From NCBI GenBank assembly GCA_018292915.2, contig JACVVK020000315.1, positions 300,001 through 364,000 of the forward strand: a stretch of DNA of 64,000 bases. Reading direction: 5' to 3'. Below are positions 49,930 to 62,100 of this stretch, in pieces (the first letter of the stretch is position 1; each line of letters starts with the position of its first letter). Origin of the DNA: Batillaria attramentaria. Its lineage: Eukaryota; Mollusca; Gastropoda; Batillariidae. Made by a program: the position numbers and the translations under genes. Below the pieces are notes generated by a model. That model did not search any database and was not told the DNA's origin. It saw only the letters and a list, made by a program, of their open reading frames with translations.

Positions 49930-50702
49930 GCCGGTGTGAAACTGAAATCATTACTATCATGGCAACTGATAGGGGGGGGGGGAAGAGTACCATAATACGA
50001 ACAGATGAATACACAGTTGAAAACACTATCAAATATAGATTATAGACTCTCCACTCCCCCCCCCCACCCCCTTTTCTCCTGTTTGTGAGGCGCTTAGAGC
50101 TTCCAAAAGGAAAGGCGCTAAAATTCGTCATGACTGTCACGGTGTCAAGTTATTGTATTGTGCCGGTTTTCAGTCTATATTGAGATGCTGGCACAAATCG
50201 TGCCGCCTTCGCTCTGTCAGCCGGGCACCCTCTCAATTACCAACCGGCTAACAACAACTCGACCTGATGCAGATCTACACGACACAACAGACAGAGCCCG
50301 GTACGAAAAACTGACATGACCTTGACCACACACTCAGCTTTCAACTGAGTCAGTGCGCGAAACAACTTGAAGTCATGAAATTACAGTCACTCCCCTGGCC
50401 GGCACTGAGGACGTGGGTTGCGTCTGTTTATAGCGTGGCACACAGTGCAGCATGTGATCCGTGGGATGCACCAACTATTCCTGGCTCACGCCGCTACTTT
50501 TTGTGCAGTTATCGCTGGCAGTTTATTGACGTATGTGCTGACCTTGAGGACTGGGGCCAGGGTCTGTAGGGAAGTGAATGCCAGAGGCAACCGGCACGCC
50601 GGGCAGGTGAAAACTGACGGATCGAAAAGAGAACTGAAGTTGGAAAAGGATAAACACGGGGGTTAGTCGTAATGGCGTACAGTGATTTCGGTGTTGCTAC
50701 GA

Positions 50703-51285
50703 TGAGGGGCGTCGTGGTCTAGTGGGGACTTTGTCACCAGTGCGAGAGGTCAGGATCGAGTCCAACTCGGGGCGAAGAATCATTTCTCGTATGTGGCACC
50801 ATTGGGTCCTACTAATTACCGAAAACAACCGAAAACAACTCTTAATACGCGTAGAACACAGTTAAAACATAGAAATAACAACACACAAACATGATTAAAG
50901 GTGAAAAAAGAGACATTAAACTAGTTTAAAGGAAAAAAAGTACTTATTCACTCCAAGAGAACACGACGAAATGAACGTGTCTCCCAAGGGAAGCGACTGT
51001 GGTCCGGACTGGTTATTTTCTGCAATATCACCTTTTTATTCCTTTCAGCTTTTTTTAAGGCCACTTTTTCACCTTTAATCATGTTTGTGTGTTGTTATTT
51101 CTATGTTTGAACCGCGTTCTATCCGTATTGAGAGTTGTTTTCGGTCGTTTCGTTGTTTTCGGTAGTTAGTAGGACCGGGCACCATTCATTCGGGCCGATC
51201 GTCGGGGGTTCTCTCCGTCCGGGTACTCCGGCTTCCTCGCCCTGTTTCGGAAGTGTTCAGCCCGGCCACGAAATTCGAAACTAGA
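50703..51285 (+). mobile_element. SINE split by a MITE insertion
   Basis: The tRNA-like head at 50706-50780 (box A cgtggtctagtgg, box B ggatcgagtcc) is separated from its 3' body (51187-51285, with ttctctccgtccgggtactc) by the MITE at 50804-51177. The MITE's 9 bp duplication ggcaccatt restores a continuous element when one copy is removed. Confidence 0.75.
50804..51177. mobile_element. Foldback MITE, copy 3, with 9 bp target duplication
   Basis: A 374 bp element of the 11914 family, flanked by ggcaccatt at 50795-50803 and 51178-51186. It is inserted into a SINE, so it is younger than that SINE. Confidence 0.94.
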
Positions 51286-51296
51286 CTGATGCAATT

Positions 51297-53465
51297 CTAA
51301 CCGCCCCGTGTTTTGCACTGACACACTGGGCCGCCCCATGATTTGCTCTGACACACGGCCCTATGTCTTGCACTGACACACGGACCCATGTCTTGCACTG
51401 ACACACGGACCCATGTCTTGCACTGACACACGGCCCTATGTCTTGCACTGACACACGGCCCTATGTCTTGCACTGACACACGGACCCATGTCTTGCACTG
51501 ACACACGGCCCTATGTCTTGCACTGACACACGGCCCCATGTCTTGCACTGACACACGTCCCCATGTCTTGCACTGACACACGGCCCCATGTCTTGCACTG
51601 ACACACGGCCCCATGTCTTGCACTGACACACGTCCCCATGTCTTGCACTGACTCACGGCCCTATGTCTTGCACTGACACACGTCCCCATGTCTTGCACTG
51701 ACACACGGACCCATGTCTTGCACTGACACACGGCCCTACGTCTTGCACTGACACACGGACCCATGTCTTGCACTGACACACGGACCCATGTCTTGCACTG
51801 ACACACGGCCCCATGTCTTGCACTGACTCACGGCCCTATGTCTTGCACTGACTCACGGCCCTATGTCTTGCACTGACACACGGACCCATGTCTTGCACTG
51901 ACACACGGCCCTATGTCTTGCACTGACACACGGCCCTATGTCCTTGCACTGACACACGGACCCATGTCTTGCACTGACACACGGACCCATGTCTTGCACT
52001 GACACACGGCCCTATGTCTTGCACTGACACACGTCCCCATGTCTTGCACTGACACACGGCCCTATGTCTTGCACTGACACACGGCCCCATGTCTTGCACT
52101 GACACACGGCCCCATGTCTTGCACTGACACACGTCCCCATGTCTTGCACTGACTCACGGCCCTATGTCTTGCACTGACACACGTCCCCATGTCTTGCACT
52201 GACACACGGACCCATGTCTTGCACTGACACACGGCCCCATGTCTTGCACTGACTCACGGCCCTATGTCTTGCACTGACTCACGGCCCTATGTCTTGCACT
52301 GACACACGGACCCATGTCTTGCACTGACACACGGCCCTATGTCTTGCACTGACACACGGCCCTATGTCTTGCACTGACACACGGACCCATGTCTTGCACT
52401 GACACACGGACCCATGTCTTGCACTGGACACACGGCCCTATGTCTTGCACTGACACACGTCCCCATGTCTTGCACTGACACACGGCCCTATGTCTTGCAC
52501 TGACACACGGCCCCATGTCTTGCACTGACACACGGCCCCATGTCTTGCACTGACACACGTCCCTATGTCTTGCACTGACACACGTCCTATGTCTTGCACT
52601 GACACACGGCCCCATGTCTTGCACTGACACACGGCCCCATGTCTTGCACTGACACACGTCCCTATGTCTTGCACTGACACACGGCCCTATGTCTTGCACT
52701 GACACACGGCCCCATGTCTTGCACTGACACACGGCCCCATGTCTTGCACTGACACACGTCCCTATGTCTTTGCACTGACACACGGCCCTATGTCTTGCAC
52801 TGACACACGGCCCCATGTCTTGCACTGACACACGGCCCCATGTCTTGCACTGACACACGGCCCCATGTCTTGCACTGACTCACGGCCCTATGTCTTGCAC
52901 TGACACACGGACCCATGTCTTGCACTGACACACGGCCCTACGTCTTGCACTGACACACGGACCCATGTCTTGCACTGACACACGGCCCCATGTCTTGCAC
53001 TGACTCACGGCCCTATGTCTTGCACTGACTCACGGCCCTATGTCTTGCACTGACACACGGCCCCATGTCTTGCACTGACTCACGGCCCTATGTCTTGCAC
53101 TGACTCACGGCCCTATGTCTTGCACTGACTCACGGCCCTATGTCTTGCACTGACACACGGCCCCATGTCTTGCACTGACTCACGGCCCTATGTCTTGCAC
53201 TGACTCACGGCCCTATGTCTTGCACTGATACACGGCCCCATGTCTTGCACTGACTCACGGCCCCATGTCTTGCACTGACACACGTCCCTATGTCTTGCAC
53301 TGACACACGTCCCTATGTCTTGCACTGACACACGTCCCCATGTCTTGCACTGACACACGGCCCTATGTCTTGCACTGACACACGGCCCCATGTCTTGCAC
53401 TGACACACGGACCCATGTCTTGCACTGACACACGGACCCATGTCTTGCACTGACACACGGCCCCA
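51297..53465 (+). repeat. 25 bp minisatellite, about 86 units
   Basis: Units atgtcttgcactgacacacg plus a variable five-base part (gccct, gaccc, tcccc, gcccc), some with actca for acaca. Blocks of variants recur in the same order (for example 51660-51960 against 52140-52460), so large segments were duplicated as well as single units. A few units have one-base slips that shift the open frames. Confidence 0.96.
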
Positions 53466-54557
53466 CTATCTCTCTCTCTCTCTCTCTTATGACTCTAGTG
53501 TCTTTGACAGTCAGGTCTTTGTAGATTTGAAGCGAGAAAGAAAAACAAACAAACAAACAAACAAACAAACAAACTTAATACCGGCAACACTGATAACAAC
53601 AAAACAGCATTTAAATATGGAGAAACAACTTTTTATGGGATAGGGCCATCCCGGCCTCCTTGTTACTGATTGTTTACAGAAGAACACAGTGGCAATAAAT
53701 CAGTTATTCAGTCAGTCTTATCATCAGTGAGTGCCGCTGTTCACCGTGCCGAGTCAGTGAACACTAGAAGTCGGACTACGAGACTTTCGGAGGCACAGCA
53801 CTGCCATGGACTCGGACTGACCAATACAAGTCAGTCTGACAGACGCCCTGCGACTGAAACTGACCTCGTGATTCCGAATCCACGGTCACGGTAGGCGGTG
53901 CGGTAGGCGGTGCCCCCCCCCCCCGCCCCCCCACCGTGGCGGCGACGCCGCACCCCCCTCAGTTCCCCGGCCTCCCCTCAGTCCTTCCCCCAAACGCCAA
54001 ACGGCCGTAATCAGTGACTGCACCACACCCTGGCCCAGATCATTTTTTGTTCTGGCTGCCCAACAGTGGCGTCATTATCTGACTGCACTGAGCAGCTGCC
54101 GATCAGTCGGGAGGGGATGGGGGGGGGGAGGGGGCAGAGAGAGAGCCGGAGTGGCTTGGAGTGTGACTATACGGTTCAGAGGCTATTTTTGGCTTTCTGC
54201 GTGCCCTGCCTGCTTTCAAAAAACATCGATAGACCTATATAGGGTTTAATCGATTTAGTCGTAACGCCCGGCCATTCTGAGCCACCACACTGTCGAACGT
54301 ACATGCTAACCTCCGTTATCATAGTGCCGCCAGTCGCCAGAAAAGTGTATCACCGGCAGACAGGAGGCCGCTGAACTCATACACTAAATTATTGCTTCGT
54401 TTTGTTACAGAAATCGACATTTTATTCGTGCATTTCTGAAATTTGCTTCCGTGGCAGCATTTCGTATGATCGTGCGTGTACCGTTACTTTTTTGCGTCAC
54501 CCGAATTCTATTTAACACAATAATACCATTCAGCGGCAGACAAAGCATGCTGCCGTA
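53466..54557. other. Intergenic stretch upstream of the cryptochrome gene
   Basis: CT run, AAAC repeat (53545-53574), G/C homopolymers near 53913 and 54118, and many TCAGT/ACTGA words. No gene is recognised. Confidence 0.5.
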
Positions 54558-54635
54558 CACGTGAGCCGAGAAAGTCACATGGGTCTGTCTCAGCCAATCG
54601 GTAGCCGCTAGACACGATCGGCGCTCGGTCACGTT
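54558..54635 (+). promoter_or_regulatory. Cryptochrome promoter elements: E-box, CCAAT box, E'-box
   Basis: CACGTG at 54558-54563, CCAAT at 54594-54598 and CACGTT at 54630-54635, about 220 to 150 bp upstream of the ATG. CACGTG and CACGTT are the sites used by CLOCK:BMAL1 in clock-gene promoters, including those of cry and per. Confidence 0.5.
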
Positions 54636-54781
54636 GAAACAGACGTGCCCTCACGGTGTAGCTGTTTTGTAGTGAGAGTGCTGCGAAAATCTCACCCGTT
54701 CTGTTTGTAAATCGTGGATAATGCACTTATACTACAATGAAGCACAAAGTAACATCACTTAAACGTGGCACGGACGGTAAT

Positions 54782-56102
54782 ATGGCAAGAAAGAATTCGA
54801 TTCATTGGTTTCGCAAAGGACTTCGCCTCCACGACAACCCAGCCTTGCTGGAGGCTTTGAGAGATTCCGCCAGCTACCGTTGTGTTTACATTCTCGACCC
54901 CTGGTTTGCGGGTTCTTCACAAGTGGGCATCAACAAATGGAGGTAAGCACTGTCGTTTTGTGTGCAGTTGTTGAGTTTTGTCATGGTTTTCTTTCATGGT
55001 TGTCATCCGTTAATCACCTGCGAAAAATGTGTTTGACCACTCCGCCATGCAGTGCCAGTGGTGACGGAAACAGTAGGCCGTGTCCTGAAGTTGTACCCGT
55101 GTAAGGTGTTCGGAGATGTGATCGTTCACAAACTGGTTGTTGTATTAACTTATGTGAAATGACAATGGTAGAATGTTTGTGTTGAAAGATAAAAAGACAA
55201 TGTTTCTATAATTAATACCAAGCTGTAGTGGATTACGCATTAACCGCAATATGAGAACGAGGCGTCGATCAAAACTGTGGCGTACCGTGACATTGACCCT
55301 GACGATACGTAACAAGTGGGCCAAGTCTTCGATAGTGGTGAACCTCATTCGTTCCCATGCTAATTCACGTTCGCTATGTAATCCCTACATTTCCTCGCTT
55401 GTGTAAAGACGGTTTGGTAAAACCACACTGGAAGTGTTGCCACTCGTCATTGCGTGACTGGCTGGTGCAGGCAATGTAGCCCACGGTACGCGAGGTATTT
55501 TGTCCTCACAATCATGGACGCCGCGGGCGGCAGATGTATAGTTGGGGAAAATCTGACCTAACTTCATCAGTTCATGAGACCAAGCGCTAGGAAATGTGTT
55601 AAAAGCAAATAGTAATACATGTATCTGCTGATCCGGCGGTCAGGCAGACACTAGACAATGCACAACTATGTAGAGCAGCACCAAGCAGACCGTGACGTAT
55701 AATACTGATAGTTTCACATGACATCAAAGTGTGTTGTGTAGGTTAGAAAAAGGCACGCTTGGCGAACTCTCAACATGTGTAAACTGTGGAAACTTGCGTG
55801 TTATGTGGTCCGTCTCCATGGATCAGTATTTATAGTCAGCATTACACAAGGTACTGTGGTCCGTCTCCATGGATCAGTATTTAGTCAGCATTACACAAGG
55901 TACTGTGGTCCGTCTCCATGGATCAGTATTTATAGTCAGCATTACACAAGGTACCACCTTTTCTGTAAGGTCATTGTCATGACATTTATGTACTGCCGGC
56001 AGCTACCGGTATAATATCTTAAGCTGCACTGTAACTACATGTAGAGAGAAAGGCCGAAATGAAGATATTTCAGTAGTCATGGGAGAGAGTGGACAGGACA
56101 GT

Positions 56103-56164
<62 letters not shown>

Positions 56165-59100
56165 TTTGATAATTTTAGGGTAAAACTAAACCAGGACCGG
56201 TGGTTTGTTTAAATCAAAAGAAGGAATAAAAGTGTGTGTGTGGTGGTGGGGAGGGGGGGGGGGGGGTAACAAGCCATTGTGGCTTCCAGCCTGTCTTTGT
56301 TTCATAATAAAGTATTGGATTTGGAGACTGTAAAGTGAATGACAACACAAAGCTGTTGAACTAATGCACTTTGTAAACTTAATTTAAGTTAAACTTCACA
56401 TGGAAGAAATTTTCCACCGTCTGCGGGCAACACTTCCATTCTGACACTGACGGACCTCCAGCACTTGTGTTTGTACTATGAAGTATTGAGTATTTGTACT
56501 AATGGTGGTAGCAGATTGTAGCAGATCCCTCAGATGTGATACTGAATGGAGCTGCTTGTGTGTATTGATTGTGTTATGTGCACATTATGTTGGATAGTAC
56601 TGAATGGAGCTCCTTGTGTGTATTGTGTTATGTGCACATTGTGTTGGACAGTACTGAATGGAGAGTGTGTATTGATTGTGTTATGTGCACATTATGTTGG
56701 ATAGTACTGAATGGAGCTCCTTGTGTGTATTGATTGTGTTATGTGCACATTGTGTTGGACAGTACTGAATGGAGCTGCTTGTGTGTATTGATTGTGTTAT
56801 GTGCACATTATGTTGGACAGTACTGAATGGAGCTCCTTGTGTGTATTGATTGTGTTATGTGCACATTGTGTTGGACAGTACTGAATGGAGCTCCTTGTGT
56901 GTATTGATTGTGTTATGTGCACATTATGTTGGATAGTACTGAATGGAGCTCCTTGTGTGTATTGATTGTGTTATGTGCACATTATGTTGGATAGTACTGA
57001 ATGGAGCTGCTTGTGTGTATTGATTGTGTTATGTGCACATTATGTTGGATAGTACTGAATGGAGCTGCTTGTGTGTATTGATTGTGTTATGTGCACATTA
57101 TGTTGGATAGTACTGAATGGAGCTCCTTGTGTGTATTGATTGTGTTATGTGCACATTATTTGGACAGTACTGAATGGAGCTCCTTGTGTGTATTGATTGT
57201 GTTATGTGCACATTATGTTGGATAGTACTGAATGGAGCTGCTTGTGTGTATTGATTGTGTTATGTGCACATTATGTTGGATAGTACTGAATGGAGCTCCT
57301 TGTGTGTATTGATTGTGTTATGTGCACATTGTGTTGGACAGTACTGAATGGAGCTCCTTGTGTGTATTGATTGTGTTATGTGCACATTATGTTGGATAGT
57401 ACTGAATGCTATCATGAACATAATGCTTTTGACCAATTTGGGTGTAACTGTTGAATCATGGTGTAGTTGTTCAGGGCTTAAAATCTTCGCCATAATGGCG
57501 GATTTCCAACTGTGGCTGAACATTTCTTCCCCCCCATAAAGTGTGTTTCCTCCTTTGGAGCATTGAAAGTCACGCCAAAACACACGTATAGAAAGATCTG
57601 CAAAACAGACAGGCGATCTTGGCTTTGCCACTTCGTCACTGAAATAGTAAATCACTAAATGTAATGTGCTCTTTTCATCCATTTGGATCATGGACCAAGT
57701 TAGGCCTTGGTTGTTGCAGAGCTGTAGTTGTACGTGTGAGAATGGTTGTTGCAGAGCTGTAGTTGTACGTGTGAGAATGGTTGTTGCAGAGCTGTAGTTG
57801 TACGTGTGAGAATGGTTGTTGCAGAGCTGTAGTTGTACGTGTGAGAATGGTTTTGTGCAGAGCTGTAGTTGTACGTGTGAGAATGGTTTTGTGCAGAGCT
57901 GTAGTTGTACGTGTGAGAATGGTTTTGTGCAGAGCTGTAGTTGTACGTGTGAGAATGGTTTTGTGCAGAGCTGTAGTTGTACGTGTGAGAATGGTTTGGT
58001 GCAGAGCTGTAGTTGTACGTGTGAGAATGGTTTTGTGGCAGAAGCTGTAGTTGTACGTGTGAGAATGGTTTTGTGCAGAGCTGTAGTTGTACGTGTGAGA
58101 ATGGTTTTGTGCAGAGCTGTAGGTTGGTACGTGTGAGAATGGTTTTGTGCAGAGCTGTAGTTGTACGTGGTGAGAATGGTTTTGTGCAGAGCTGTAGTTG
58201 TACGTGTGAGAATGGTTTTGTGCAGAGCTGTAGTTGTACGTGTGAGAATGGTTTTGTGCAGAGCTGTAGTTGTACGTGTGAGAATGGTTTTGTGCACTAT
58301 GTTCTGTGGTGTTGACTGGTGGTGTTATGTTGTCCTGTACTGATAATTACTGGTAGAATTATTTTTGTAATGAGCTACAGTGTGACTGTGTAGAGAAAGC
58401 AGACATAGATTTTGTTATAAAACTACTTTACCAATTGATATGTGCTTCTGTAAGTGTAAGTGTAGTGTACTGAGTGCTGCTAGTACTAGTATTACATGTA
58501 CATGTACATACATACATGTATACATACATACAGGTATATGAACAGAATCCTGTAGAAATGGTCAGCATGTCAAGCCCTGCCCATTATGTTTGTTACAGAT
58601 TTTTACTGGAGAGTCTTGAAGACCTGGATAGTAGTTTGCGAAAACTCAACAGTCGACTGTTTGTCATTCGTGGACAGCCTGCAGATGTCTTCTCACGGAT
58701 ATTTAAGGTATGTCCTGATATTTAAGGTAGGTCCTGATATTTAAGGTATGTCCTGATATTAACTTGGATAAATCCTGAATGCAACACTCACGTCATTCAA
58801 TCCATTTGACTAAGTCGTAACTAATAGTGTTGAGTCATTCATGTTGCTTGATGTGTTCGTACCCAAAACTAGATAGCGGGTAGATGTGTAGCGGGTAGCG
58901 GGTAGATCATCACACGATGTGTAACAGTGGGAGATTACGTGACAGAGATTTGGATTGCTTCATTTGACATTCAGTCATAGCACTGGAGGCAGTTACATCG
59001 TTGCGTTCTCAGCCTCGTCATCAAAAACTGAGTGTACTGTGGTGCATGTAATGTGAGCCTTATCCCCTTAGTACAGCTAAGTTTTGTGTCGCTGAATTCA

Positions 59101-62100
59101 TCTCGCAGTTTTACCTGTTTAGCTGTCTTAATTTCTTATGAAATGTGATTTATTTGAAATGTGCTCCATGAACTTAGGAAAACTTCAACAAAAATTTACA
59201 TTACATGTGCAGTTCACTCGCACTTTTCACCATTAAACTTTAATTTGAAGTGCTTGTTAACATGACAGGTTTTGTGTTGATGATACATGTAGTGACAAAA
59301 TGTGTTGATGCTACATGTAGTGACTTGATGTGCTTGACTGACAGGAGTGGAACATATCACAGCTGACATTTGAGGAAGATCCTGAGCCGTACGGGAAAGA
59401 GCGCGATGCTGCTATCTGTGCTCTGGCAGCTGAATCCGGGGTGCAAGTGGTTATCAAGCCGTCACACACTCTGTACGACCTCAGACAGTGAGTACAACTT
59501 CAGTTACCCTCAGTTCAGTAATCACTAAATCAAGGCTTCAGATCTTTCACCTGTTGGCAGATTTCCACCTCTAGCTAAACATTTTTCTCGTCCCTCATTT
59601 ATGTAGAATCTGTTTACAATAGATCTGTAGTGTTACGGGTTGTTACTTTTATGTTATGTTCCAGTCATGTAGACTCTGTTTACTGTAGATCTGTAGTGTT
59701 CCTGGCTGTTACTGTCGTTATGTTATGTTTCGGGCATGTAGAATCTGTTTGCAATAGATCTGTAGTGTTCCTGGCTGTTACTGTCGTTATGTTATGTTTC
59801 GGGCATGTAGAATCTGTTTGCAATAGATCTGTAGTGTTCCTGGCTGTTACTGTTAATATTTTCCAGGCATACATGTAGAAACTGTTAACAGTAGATAGAA
59901 TTAGATCTGTAGTGTCTTACCGATTGTTACTGTAGTATTACTGATTGTTACTGTTGTGTTACAGAATCCTGGAGGCAAACAACAACCAGCCTCCTCTCAC
60001 ATACCGACGCTTCCAGTCCATTCTGTCCGGATTGCCCCCTCCCCCCCTGCCTCTGGACCCCATCACCACCAGCCATGTACAGCACACGCAGACTCCTATC
60101 TCTGACGACCATGATGAAAAATATGGCGTCCCCACGCTGGAGGAGCTGGGTAAGATAACAGACCATTACCAGAAACTACAGAGAAAAAAACACATGTTAA
60201 CGTAGTAGTGCTGAGCCCTGAATATTCCAGGCTACCTCTGTGGCTTTTTTCAGCGTAAGAATAATTAACTCAGCTAGACCAGAGTAAAAAATATTTCAGA
60301 TAACATTCTTCTTTTCATGCATACCTGTCAACACTGTGCTGTCTGTTTTTACACAATTGCTGGATAGATTTTAAATTCCTGCATCAAAACAAATGTATTT
60401 TCTGTATTTCTTGTAAACATTATTTGTTGTATGTTATTGTGGTACCAGTAATGGGTAGTTTTTAGTGGTTTTGTTGTTGTTGTCATTTTGTAGGTTTTTT
60501 TGTGGTGGTGGTGTCGTTTGTTTGTTTGTTTTTTGTGCTGTTGGTTCACTTGTGTTGTAATTGTTGACGTAGAGTGTGGCTGGTTTGCCTGGAATCTATG
60601 AACCTCTTGTTTTGTTGTTGCAGGTTTTGAAACCGACTCGCTCGGGCCGGCCAGATTCCAGGGAGGTGAGTCAGAGGCTCTGGCGAGAACGTACAGACAC
60701 TTGGAGCGAAAGGTACGCATACGTCGTCGTCATTAATTTTGCGGTGAAATTTTAGTGAAAATGTTTCAGTTGTTTGTGACTATTGGTCACTGATACCAGA
60801 CACAGACATGCGCAAGCATGTACGCTCACAAACACACAGAAGGTAGAGCAGTAAATAAGTTTATATGTTTGTTTTGTTGTTGACCCAGTGTCGAATTTAG
60901 ATATTTTACTAAGTGTGCTGCTAAGAAGATATTATTCATTTCTCGGTTGTGTTGTGTTGCAGGCATGGGTTGCGAGTTTTGAACGCCCCAAGATGAGTCC
61001 ACAGTCTTTGTTCCCCAGTCAGACAGGACTCAGTCCCTACCTGCGCTTTGGTTGTCTGTCACCGCGTCTCTTCTACTGGAAGCTGACAGAACTTTACAAA
61101 AAGGTCAGAATAATTTTTCACCGTCAGTGTTTTTCCTGTCGCTTAGGTTTTGTTTTGTTTAATGTCTCTTCTTTTAGCCCTGTTATTTTGTGGGATGATC
61201 TAAAACAAAACATCTGTACAGATTTGTTCTTGATAACTGTTCATTTGGCCATTTGGAGAATACTTTTCTTATTATTATGCAGTGGTTGGTTGTTTGGGGA
61301 AAGTAATGGAGTAATGTGTTTTCAGTGTTGATTTTGTTCTGCTGGCTGGAGCTGCAGCTGTTTACCACTTCAACACATAAACCGACAAGGAGTTTTGATA
61401 TGACAAAGACTAAACTCTAAAACAGAAGTGATCAGTCACGTGTGTATTTTGACTTTTGTCTCCTGTGTGTAGGTCAAGAAGGGACAAGACCCACCTCTAG
61501 CCCTGCACGGTCAGCTACTGTGGCGAGAGTTCTTCTACTCGGCCGCCACAAATAATCCCAACTTTGACAAGATGGTGGGAAACAGCGTGTGTGTACAGAT
61601 CCCGTGGGACCATAATCCTGAAGCTTTGGCCAAGTGGGCAGAGGTAGGTCAATACACTGGTTTTGTGTTGGCCACGTTCGTCATCATCATGTTAATGTTT
61701 GATTTAAATATTTTTTTATAATCAACTCTGTGTATGATTTTTTTTAATAAATAGTACTCGATCATCCCTTTCGATAAATTTGGGTTCCCCCCAGGGGGTG
61801 CAGAGCCATCCACGTGGGGTCTACCTTTTTTTTTTTTTAACCTTTATTTATTAATTTATTTGTGTGTATACCATATATGCGTGCGTGTGTGTTTACTTGG
61901 GGAGAAAAGTCTGAGAACCTGTTTGGAAACGCCCGATGAGCAGCCTGGAACTTGGAGGTTGTAGCCACATTTCACAGTAACAACAGTGATGGCTGTTGAG
62001 TGGCACACTGGCTAATTGCACGTGGTACTTCTAGACTGACCCCCTGCTCACTGCTCACTGCTGGTCTTGTTTGTGTCAGGGCCACACAGGGTTTCCCTGG

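Noticed and set aside
50706..50780. Possible true tRNA genes at 47690, 49515 and 50706
   Set aside because: Box A and B are present, but acceptor stems do not pair well and each is followed by a SINE body, so they are SINE heads.
51297..53465. CRISPR-like regular repeats
   Set aside because: Units are directly tandem with no unique spacers, and the genome is eukaryotic.
51297..53568. Minus-strand frames reading MCQCKTWGRVSVQD repeats
   Set aside because: Produced by the 25 bp satellite; broken wherever a unit has a one-base slip, and no splice or family support.
54737..54781. Upstream in-frame ATG as the cryptochrome start
   Set aside because: It would add 15 residues not seen in the family, whose proteins begin just before the [13 protein letters not shown] motif; the ATG at 54782 fits better.
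57260..58315. 345-codon minus-strand frame and Cys-rich plus-strand frames
   Set aside because: They come from the 58 bp and 35 bp minisatellites in cryptochrome intron 1. The Cys-rich pattern resembles EGF repeats only superficially.
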